Shown here one piece after another: positions 1-5,569 of a stretch of 11,840 bases of DNA. Under the pieces are notes generated by a model that saw only the letters and a list, made by a program, of their open reading frames with translations, was not told the DNA's origin and did not search any database. Both the position numbers and the translations under genes were made by a program. Position 1 is the stretch's first letter. Every line of letters starts with the position of its first letter. The DNA comes from Lamprobacter sp964516305 (GTDB lineage: Bacteria; Pseudomonadota; Gammaproteobacteria; Chromatiales; Chromatiaceae): contig CAZEZH010000106.1 of NCBI GenBank assembly GCA_964516305.1, positions 1 to 11,840 on the forward strand, given 5' to 3'.

Positions 1-216
1 ATTCATCTGGCGATTGCGAGCACAGGTGCGCTGTACTGACCACAGCCAGGTCCCTTGGGCGGAGTGGCCTCCGATGTGGTCTCTCATCATGCAGTCCGCG
101 CGGCTGCTCATCGACGGCTGCCATAACTTCCGCGTCATTCTCCTCGAGGCGACAGAGTCCAACACAACGCAGATCGCGGCCTTCGTTGAGCGGACAGGAA
201 GGATCTTTGTGGCGAA
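1..216. other. Left-edge stretch, no supported gene
   Basis: This stretch lies beyond the stop codon of the minus-strand methyltransferase gene. Open frames exist on both strands (one on the plus strand from 14 runs antisense into the methyltransferase). None gives a protein I recognise, and none has a convincing ribosome binding site. It could hold the end of a decayed gene, since the neighbouring region contains pseudogenes, but I see nothing definite. Confidence 0.4.
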
Positions 217-795
217 TTACCCTCTTATGGCGACAAAGTGGCGCATGACCCCGCTCGCCTTGTAGTGCGCCTCTTCGATGCGGAAGCCGGCCTCTTCGAC
301 GCTGTTCTCGGTATCCCGATTCGGATGACAACCGCCGCTCAACAGCGTCCAGGGAGGCTGAAGGGTGTCGAGCAGCCAGCGCCCGATTCGGTTTTGAGCG
401 TGGACGTGCTCCAGCATCAGCAGTCGGCCCTGCGGTTTCAGCACCCGACGGATCTCGGCCAGGCCGCGGCCGGGGTCGGATACGCTGCAGAACACCAGGC
501 TCGAGACGACGGTATCGAAGAGCGCGTCGGGGAACGGCAGGTGCTCGGCCGAGGCGCACAACAGCCCGGCCTCAGGCGCGCGCCGCCGGGCGCGAGGCAG
601 GGCATCCGCGTTGGGATCGAGTCCGTACAGTTCGACGCCATCGGGATAGAGCGGCAGCATCTGGCCGGTGCCGCAGCCTACTTCCAGCACCCGGCCGTGC
701 GCCAGTCGGGCCAGCGATCGCCGCCAGCGCTGCATGCCCGGCATCAGCGTCGTCGACAGGTCGTAGAGCCAGGGAATTTGCTCGATTCCGCGCAT
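217..795 (-). CDS. Class I SAM-dependent methyltransferase, METTL7/TMT1-like
   Basis: A 192-residue protein with a Rossmann-type methyltransferase fold. Motif I is VLEVGCGTG at residues 36-44, and the acidic residue that would bind the SAM ribose is D60 in YGLDPN. These are followed by a SAEHLPFPD segment and LVFCSV, then an RRVLKPQGRLLMLEHV block. The LVFCSV...LEHV...PWTLLSGGC pattern resembles the METTL7/TMT1 family, whose human members methylate thiols; phospholipid and UbiE-type methyltransferases are also related. The substrate here is therefore open. The start at 795 is supported by AGGA about nine bases upstream. There is no signal peptide, so it is probably cytosolic or peripheral. 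It appears intact and stands alone, facing away from the broken fumarase gene. The family assignment is from motif memory; the methyltransferase fold is secure. Confidence 0.85.
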   Translation of the reverse strand: MRGIEQIPWLYDLSTTLMPGMQRWRRSLARLAHGRVLEVGCGTGQMLPLYPDGVELYGLDPNADALPRARRRAPEAGLLCASAEHLPFPDALFDTVVSSLVFCSVSDPGRGLAEIRRVLKPQGRLLMLEHVHAQNRIGRWLLDTLQPPWTLLSGGCHPNRDTENSVEEAGFRIEEAHYKASGVMRHFVAIRG

Positions 796-1044
796 TTGGT
801 CGATCCTATTGGCTGCCCAGTCATAGCGCCGATAGCTCAGCCTGTCAGATTGAGATCAGGCTCGGCTCAACGCTGTGGCGACAGGTTTCAGGTCCGCGCT
901 CAGTGCCTGTTTGCAGCATTGGCGGGCATCGGGATCTGGCGCACGCAAGACGGCAGAAGGGGTGAACTGTCGCCAGCAAACAGGGCGCGAGGTCCGACTC
1001 GACGAACTCTCCACGCTGCCGGGTGACCTCGAGGAATCACGCAG

Positions 1045-1502
1045 ATGACCAAGTCCCGCATCGAAAGCGACAGCCTCGGGGAGATCAGGGTTCCCGCCGA
1101 CAAGCTCTGGGCGCACAGACGCAGCGCGCGTTGGAGCACTTTAGGATTGGTGACGATCTGATGCCCCGACAATTGGTTATTGCCTATGCAACGCTGAAGA
1201 AAGCCGCGGCCGAAGTCAATCACGCCGGCGGGAGGCTCAGCGCCCGCCAGCATAGACTGATCATGCAGGCCTGCGACGAGATCCTAGACGGGCAGCATCA
1301 GGATCAATTCCCACTGCACGTCTGGTTGAGCGGCAGCGGCACCCAGTTCAACATGAACGTCAACGACCTGTTGCCGTCGGTTCGGGGGCTGCGCGAGGCG
1401 CTGGCGATGATCGCAGCGCAAGTCATGGGCAATGATCTGGCAGTCGGCATCGGTGGCAGTGGCGGTCGCTTAGAGATGGAGGAGTTCGACAGGCTGGTGC
1501 AG
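1045..1502 (+). pseudogene. fumC: Class II fumarase (fumC-like) remnant, frameshifted and internally deleted
   Basis: From ATG 1045 the sequence reads as a fumarase N-terminus (MTKSRIESDSLGEIRVPADKLW). One G is missing near 1109-1111 where the family has LWGAQTQR, so reading continues in another frame from 1110. That frame gives GAQTQRALEHFRIGDDLMP and, up to 1367, WLSGSGTQFNMNVND. A short piece resembling LLPxLRxLRxAL follows (1368-1403), then AMIAAQVMGNDLAVGIGG (1404-1469). Last comes a possible C-terminal EEFDRLV (about 1479-1499). In intact FumC (about 460 residues) these pieces are separated by roughly 50, 170 and more residues. The SSNDxxPT and GSSxMPGKxNP active-site signatures are absent. 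The gene cannot make fumarase, so an intact copy or another fumarase presumably exists elsewhere. The piecewise alignment is from memory; the frameshift is clear. Confidence 0.85.
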
Positions 1503-1895
1503 CTCGGGGCCAGTGATCGCAACCAGCCCGATGCTGAGCACCTGATAGCTGAGCCAGAGCCCCGCCAACGCGAGCGGCCGAAGCCTGAGCACCCGCCAGC
1601 CGAAGCTGAGCAGGTAAAGGTTGATGAAGAGCGTGATCGGGATAACGTCGGCAAGCACCGCCCAGCCGGTGGCGAAGCTGTGCCAGAGCGCACTGCCGAG
1701 GCCAATCGCACCGAGCAACAGGATCAGCAGGCTGAGATCCCAACTGTTGCGCAGCCCGAGATCGGGGTCGGCGGCAAGCCGCCGCGCGGCCAAGACCGCA
1801 GCAATAACGAAGACCGCATTCGTGATCAGGTTGATCGGCTCGGCAAGGAGCCCGGCGGCGCTAGCGCGCTCGCAGTAGATATCGAGCATCGTCAT
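1470..1895 (-). pseudogene. Ceramidase-like membrane protein, C-terminally truncated
   Basis: A 141-residue hydrophobic protein starting MTMLDIYCERAS, typical of bacterial members of the alkaline ceramidase family (PF05875 type). Four membrane segments are visible: about residues 16-38, 52-72, 78-98 and 103-125. The block SALWHSFATGWAVLAD keeps the family spacing Ser-x3-His-x10-Asp, matching Ser77, His81 and Asp92 of human ACER3. The family is usually over 200 residues with seven membrane segments and a C-terminal HxxxH that completes the zinc site. That part is missing: the frame stops right after ITGPELHQPVELLHL, at the edge of the fumarase debris. It is therefore most likely inactive. The gene converges on the fumarase remnant and overlaps its end. 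The start has no strong ribosome binding site, and codon 3 is a second ATG. Confidence 0.72.
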
Positions 1896-1931
1896 TCGCT
1901 GGGCTCAGAGGCTATCTGCCGCCTGAAAATT

Positions 1932-1944
1932 AAGTCATTGACTT
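1932..1944. promoter_or_regulatory. 13-base odd palindrome, operator candidate
   Basis: AAGTCA-T-TGACTT is a perfect inverted repeat with a single-base centre. It is nested in a larger weak repeat (TTAAGT at 1930-1935 and ACTTAA at 1950-1955). It lies 37-49 bases upstream of the minus-strand ceramidase start, where a promoter or operator would be expected. No regulator is identified, so its role is inferred from position and symmetry only. Confidence 0.3.
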
Positions 1945-2042
1945 TTATTACTTAAACCCGATTCGCAAGGGCATAGTGCTCCAGCGCCAGCAATCGTTCG
2001 AGCGCTAGCGCCTCCGGGTTGGCAAGGAATCCTGATTAGAAT

Positions 2043-2063
2043 TGTCAGACATTGGCGCCAATG
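2043..2063. promoter_or_regulatory. Candidate enhancer (upstream activator) site for the ABC operon
   Basis: TGTCAGACA (2043-2051) runs into the perfect 14-base palindrome CATTGGCGCCAATG (2050-2063). Its centre is about 116 bases upstream of the transcription start predicted from the sigma54 promoter, inside the usual range for enhancer-binding proteins. It contains GACATTGG, a half-site that recurs upstream of the second sigma54 promoter. The likely binder is the activator encoded at 5570-7336, but that is inference. Confidence 0.45.
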
Positions 2064-2146
2064 CCGAAGCGCAGCGCGCTCGGGCGGCATCGGGTTTGTC
2101 CATTGAATAGGGAAAATCTGTTTGTTTTTAAGTTTAATTTTGCCTC

Positions 2147-2162
2147 TGGCACGATATCTGCT
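2147..2162 (+). promoter_or_regulatory. Sigma54 (-24/-12) promoter of the ABC transporter operon
   Basis: TGGCACG-ATAT-CTGCT matches the RpoN consensus TGGCACG-N4-TTGCW at all but one informative base (C for the first T of the -12 box). The invariant GG (2148-2149) and GC (2160-2161) are 12 bases apart, as required. Transcription should start near 2173, leaving a leader of about 29 bases before ATG 2202. This predicts activator- and ATP-dependent expression under nutrient limitation. Confidence 0.8.
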
Positions 2163-2201
2163 TGGAATAATTGAAGTATCAGCTACAAGCAGATCCAGTC
2201 C

Positions 2202-3047
2202 ATGAGTGCCAACGTCTCGATCGACTACATCACCCACCATTTTAAGGGCCAGTCGAAACCAACGCTGCAAGAGATCGAGCTGCGTATCCAGCCAGGCGAG
2301 CAGCTTGCATTGATCGGGCGCAGCGGCTGCGGCAAGTCGACCTTGCTGCACATGCTGGCCGGCCTGCTGCTGCCGAGCGAAGGCTGTGTCCACATTCGTG
2401 GCCATCTGGTCACTCGGCCCAGTGCCAAGTGGAACATGATGTTCCAGAAGCCGAGCCTGTATCCCTGGATGAGCGTGCGACAGAACGCCGAGCTGGGTCT
2501 GCTCTTTGCCGGTCGTCGCGAGCCGGAGACCATCGATCGCTTGCTCGACCTGGTCGGCTTGGCCGACAAAGCCGAGGCCAATGTCCAGAGTCTCTCCGGT
2601 GGTCAGCAGCAGCGCGTTGCGCTGGCACGCTCGCTCGCCACCCAGCCTGAACTGCTCCTGCTCGATGAGCCCTTCTCGGCGCTCGATGCCTTTACCCGAG
2701 CCTCACTCCAAGACGAGGTCTCACGTATCGCCCGCGCCCAAGAGCTCACCCTAGTGCTGGTGACGCACGATATCGACGAGGCCGTGGCCATGGCCGATCG
2801 GGTCCTGATCATGGCTGCCAACCCCGGGCGCATCGTTGGTGAGTTCGCGGTCGGTCTGCCGAGTCCGAGTGATCGCGCCAGCTCGGCCTTCAGTCGCCGA
2901 CGGGAAGCGCTGATGAGTCAGTTCGAAACCCTGGTCGGCGGTCATGAAACGCTACCCCGCGCTGCGATGAGCGCTGAGCTTGAGGCCAGCGGCCAGAATC
3001 CAGCGTCGACGTCTGGCGTGAGCACTGCACACAAAAAAGCGGCCTGA
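2202..3047 (+). CDS. ABC transporter ATPase, NrtD/SsuB/TauB family
   Basis: A 281-residue nucleotide-binding subunit that would power import by hydrolysing ATP on the cytoplasmic face. Walker A is GRSGCGKS at residues 39-46 and the Q-loop lies in MFQKPSLYPW. The signature LSGGQQQR is at 131-138, Walker B ends in D155-E156, and the switch histidine is H189 in LVTHD. The QKPSLYPWMSV region is typical of the nitrate/sulfonate/taurine group. The protein carries an Ala/Ser/Thr-rich C-terminal tail, slightly beyond the usual 250-265 residues. The start is the first ATG after the sigma54 promoter; its ribosome binding site is weak. The binding protein follows after 140 bases and the permease after that, so one gene of each kind is present. 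Substrate cannot be deduced from the ATPase. General function is certain; the subfamily is likely. Confidence 0.93.
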   Translation: MSANVSIDYITHHFKGQSKPTLQEIELRIQPGEQLALIGRSGCGKSTLLHMLAGLLLPSEGCVHIRGHLVTRPSAKWNMMFQKPSLYPWMSVRQNAELGLLFAGRREPETIDRLLDLVGLADKAEANVQSLSGGQQQRVALARSLATQPELLLLDEPFSALDAFTRASLQDEVSRIARAQELTLVLVTHDIDEAVAMADRVLIMAANPGRIVGEFAVGLPSPSDRASSAFSRRREALMSQFETLVGGHETLPRAAMSAELEASGQNPASTSGVSTAHKKAA

Positions 3048-3187
3048 GTCGCTGGCGCAGTCGAGAGCATAAGCCCTTGCCGCGAGCGCGAGGCCAAAGC
3101 CGTTCACCACTGATGATCCGGTCACCGGTTAGCCGATGTCGCTCCTTGCGACGCCCTGATTTCTCCTTCTTTAAGAGGCGCTGAACC

Positions 3188-4426
3188 ATGAGCAAACCCA
3201 CCGATGACGACCTGAAGTATCTGTTCGAGCATGAGATCGGACGCCGCGATTTTCTGCTTGATCTGTTCGCGATGGGCGGTCTTGCGGCTGGCCTATCAGC
3301 ACTGCCGCGCGGCTTGATGGCTGCCGAGCCGCCGGCCGATGAGGTGGTGCGCATCGGCTACATCCCGATCACCGATGCGACTGCGTTGCTCGTCGCCCAT
3401 GCCAACGGCTACTTCGAGGACGAGGGCCTCGAGGTGGCGCAGCCGACGCTCATCCGCGGTTGGTCGCCCTTGGTCGAGGGCTTCGCGGCGGGCAAGTTCA
3501 ATCTGGTCCATTTGCTCAAACCGATCCCGGTCTGGATGCGCTACAACAACCAGGTACCGGTCAAGATCATGTCCTGGGCGCATCTGAATGGCTCCGCAGT
3601 CGTCGTTGGTCGCCATGTCGACGCCAAGGATTTCGCTGACCTGGGTGGTAAGCAGGTTGCAGTGCCCTACTGGTACAGTATGCACAACATCGTGCTGCAG
3701 ATGGCCTTGCGCAACGCGGGACTGAAGCCGGTGATCCAGGACCAGACCGCACCGCTCGCCACAGACGAGGTCAACCTGCTGATCATGCCGCCACCGGACA
3801 TGCCACCGGCACTCGCCTCGAAGAAGATCGACGCCTTCATCGTCGCTGAGCCTTTCAACGCTGCCGGCGAGCTTCTGGCGGGTGGCACCATGCTGCGCTT
3901 CACCGGCGATATGTGGAAGAACCATCCCTGCTGCGTCGTTTGCATGAATGAGCAGACGGTGGCCGCGCGCCCCGAGTGGACGCAGAAGGTGATGAATGCG
4001 GTGGTGCGGGCACAGATCGACGCTCAAGCCAACAAACGCGAGGTTGCGCACATGCTTTCCAAGGATGGCAAAGGCTATCTGCCGATGCCTGCCAAGGTGG
4101 TGGAGCGGGCGATGACCTTTTACGATGTCGCCGACTACAGCGATCCTGCCGCGATCCGTCACAAGGACGAATGGCAGAACGGGCGCATCGACTTCCAGCC
4201 TTATCCCTATCCCAGTGCGACCCGGATGATCATCGAAGAGATGAATCAGACCCTGGTCAGCGGTGACAAGACCTTCCTCGAGGGGCTCGATCCAGACTTC
4301 GTGACGCAAGACCTGGTCGACTACACGCATGTGCGCGTGGCCATGGAGCGCTACATGGACTGGTCGAAGGTTCCAGGTATCGATCCGAATAACCCCTATG
4401 AACGCGAGGAGGTGGTGATCTTATGA
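3188..4426 (+). CDS. ABC transporter substrate-binding protein, NrtA/SsuA-type, probable Tat export
   Basis: A 412-residue protein that should capture the substrate in the periplasm. The N-terminus has IGRRDFLLD (twin arginine at 19-20), then a hydrophobic stretch LFAMGGLAAGLSALP and an Ala-rich cleavage region near 44-46 (MAAEPP). This fits a Tat signal with an unusually long, acidic n-region. The mature part begins VVRIGYIPITDATALLVAHANGYF, the classic start of the NMT1/NrtA fold, and continues with GLEV and a GKFNLVHLL segment. The C-terminal YSDPAAIRHKDEW...DFQPYPYPSATRMI resembles nitrate/bicarbonate-type NrtA/CmpA proteins more than short SsuA. Tat export would suit folding before secretion or a cofactor. 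The start is fixed by AAGAGG about nine bases upstream. It overlaps the permease gene by four bases. Substrate class (nitrate-like anion, sulfonate or other) remains unknown. Confidence 0.88.
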   Translation: MSKPTDDDLKYLFEHEIGRRDFLLDLFAMGGLAAGLSALPRGLMAAEPPADEVVRIGYIPITDATALLVAHANGYFEDEGLEVAQPTLIRGWSPLVEGFAAGKFNLVHLLKPIPVWMRYNNQVPVKIMSWAHLNGSAVVVGRHVDAKDFADLGGKQVAVPYWYSMHNIVLQMALRNAGLKPVIQDQTAPLATDEVNLLIMPPPDMPPALASKKIDAFIVAEPFNAAGELLAGGTMLRFTGDMWKNHPCCVVCMNEQTVAARPEWTQKVMNAVVRAQIDAQANKREVAHMLSKDGKGYLPMPAKVVERAMTFYDVADYSDPAAIRHKDEWQNGRIDFQPYPYPSATRMIIEEMNQTLVSGDKTFLEGLDPDFVTQDLVDYTHVRVAMERYMDWSKVPGIDPNNPYEREEVVIL

Positions 4427-5271
4427 CCACGGCCCGACTCGCACTGCCGGCCGCGCCGCGCGCGGCTTGGACGCAGCGCACCTTGGCCTGGCCGGAGGTG
4501 CGCGGTTTTTTGATCTCGAGTTTGGCCTATCCGGCGGCGGGGATCGGCTTGCTGCTGGGGTTCTGGTGGTTGGGTGGTCAGGCCATTGCCAGCGATGATT
4601 CGATCGCCGCCTTTGCCGGCTTTGCCCCGGGGCCGGCCTTCGTGGCGCTCGCTGAGCTGCTGGGCTCAGGACGCCTCGGCGAGGTCGTGTTGCCGAGCCT
4701 GTATCGTATCGGTCTCGGGCTGTTCTGGGCGGTGCTGATCGGTGTGCCGGTTGGGGTGGCAATTGGGCTCTCGGCGCCGCTGCGCGAGGTGACCCATGTG
4801 CCGTTCCAGTTCCTACGCATGATCAGCCCGCTGGCCTGGATGCCGATCGCCGTGCTCGCCTTCGCGACCTGGGATGGTGCCATCGTGTTCCTGATCGCGA
4901 TTGCCGCGGTTTGGCCGGTCTTGTTCTCGACCGCGCATGGGGTGCGGCGCATCGATCCACTCTGGTTCAAGGTGGCGAAGAACCTCGGTGCCGACGGGGT
5001 GCAGCTGCTGCGCCGGGTAATCCTGCCGGCAATCGGTCAGGATATCTTCGCCGGAGTTCGCTTAGCGGTAGGTGTGGCCTGGATCGTCTTGGTACCAGCT
5101 GAGTATCTGGGCGTCACCAGCGGCCTCGGCTATGCGATCAACGATGCCCGCGACACCCTCGAATACGACACCTTAGCGGCGATCGTCGTCATCATCGGGG
5201 TCATCGGTTTCCTGCTCGATGGTCTCTGTTTAAGCCTGATTCGACATTTCTCTTGGCGCCAGCAAGATTGA
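4423..5271 (+). CDS. ABC transporter permease, NrtB/SsuC/TauC family
   Basis: A 282-residue inner-membrane subunit with about six hydrophobic segments. The cytoplasmic coupling loop is VAKNLGADGVQLLRRVILPA (around residues 185-204), the EAA-loop equivalent ending in the usual ILP. It presumably works as a homodimer, because no second permease gene is present. Translation is coupled to the binding-protein gene: ATG and the upstream TGA overlap as ATGA. A very strong ribosome binding site, GAGGAGG (4406-4412), lies inside the end of the upstream gene, ten bases before the start. It has an insertion-like stretch after the first membrane segment (ASDDSIAAFAGFAPGPAF), as in related NitT/TauT permeases. 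An intrinsic terminator follows after 17 bases, closing the operon. Confidence 0.92.
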   Translation: MTTARLALPAAPRAAWTQRTLAWPEVRGFLISSLAYPAAGIGLLLGFWWLGGQAIASDDSIAAFAGFAPGPAFVALAELLGSGRLGEVVLPSLYRIGLGLFWAVLIGVPVGVAIGLSAPLREVTHVPFQFLRMISPLAWMPIAVLAFATWDGAIVFLIAIAAVWPVLFSTAHGVRRIDPLWFKVAKNLGADGVQLLRRVILPAIGQDIFAGVRLAVGVAWIVLVPAEYLGVTSGLGYAINDARDTLEYDTLAAIVVIIGVIGFLLDGLCLSLIRHFSWRQQD

Positions 5272-5288
5272 TTTGTGTCGCATCCCTC

Positions 5289-5325
5289 AAGCCCGCGTCC
5301 ATGCTGCTTGGACGCGGGCTTTTTT
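5289..5325 (+). terminator. Rho-independent terminator of the ABC operon
   Basis: A perfect 12-base-pair stem (AAGCCCGCGTCC at 5289-5300 with GGACGCGGGCTT at 5310-5321) encloses a nine-base loop. It runs into a six-T tract (5320-5325). It stands 18 bases after the permease stop and separates the transporter operon from the activator gene, so the activator needs its own promoter. Confidence 0.93.
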
Positions 5326-5461
5326 GCGTCTGCGAACCCCTGAAACGCGCTGGTTGGCTGCACAATAGGATGTGCTCAGCGGCGCTGTCCTCCGTGTCGT
5401 GATGGATCGCGGTTCCGTCTTGCGGTCTGGCTCAAGCGGCGCGCTGATTTGGCGACCGAGG

Positions 5462-5477
5462 ATCTTGCGAGCAAGAT
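5462..5477. promoter_or_regulatory. Palindrome upstream of the activator gene, operator candidate
   Basis: ATCTTGC-GA-GCAAGAT has perfect seven-base arms around a two-base centre. A third copy of the half-site, ATCTTGC, lies at 5544-5550, only 20 bases before the activator start codon. Spacing and repetition suggest a binding site controlling the activator gene, possibly by itself or by another regulator. No confident sigma70 or sigma54 promoter is visible in 5326-5569, and the activator has no clear ribosome binding site. Confidence 0.35.
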
Positions 5478-5569
5478 GCTCAGCCTGTCGAGTCCTGGCT
5501 CGGCTGAGTGTTGCCTCGCTGATCCCTGGCTCCACCTCGTTTTATCTTGCCACTTAGATCCCTGCCACC

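Larger units (their letters stand above)
1896..2201. other. Intergenic control region between ceramidase remnant and ABC operon
   Basis: A 306-base gap without a gene. It turns AT-rich at both ends (about 1926-1957 and 2100-2175), in contrast to the surrounding GC-rich DNA. It holds a short palindrome near the divergent ceramidase remnant (1932-1944). It also holds a perfect 14-base palindrome (2050-2063) and a sigma54 promoter (2147-2162), each listed separately. The A/T tract between palindrome and promoter could be a flexible or IHF-bent spacer, but I find no good IHF match there. Confidence 0.6.

Noticed and set aside
838..861. AGCCTG...CAGGCT hairpin between the methyltransferase and the fumarase remnant
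   Set aside because: Only six pairs with a 12-base loop and no T-tract; too weak to call.
238..1026. A 262-codon plus-strand open frame
   Set aside because: It is antisense to the clearly recognisable methyltransferase and has no family resemblance or ribosome binding site.
1023..1955. A 310-codon plus-strand open frame as a single gene
   Set aside because: Its first part is frameshifted fumarase debris and its remainder is antisense to the ceramidase-like gene, with low-complexity Gln/Arg/Glu-rich content typical of a shadow frame.
3118..3128. CCGGT-C-ACCGG palindrome between ATPase and binding-protein genes
   Set aside because: Short and GC-rich, inside an operon, with no promoter nearby; likely chance.
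3296..4330. A 344-codon minus-strand open frame
   Set aside because: It is the antisense shadow of the binding-protein gene; His/Arg/Asp-rich content and no domain.
5496..5514. TGGCTCG...TTGC upstream of the activator as a sigma54 promoter
   Set aside because: GG and GC are 16 bases apart, which sigma54 does not tolerate.
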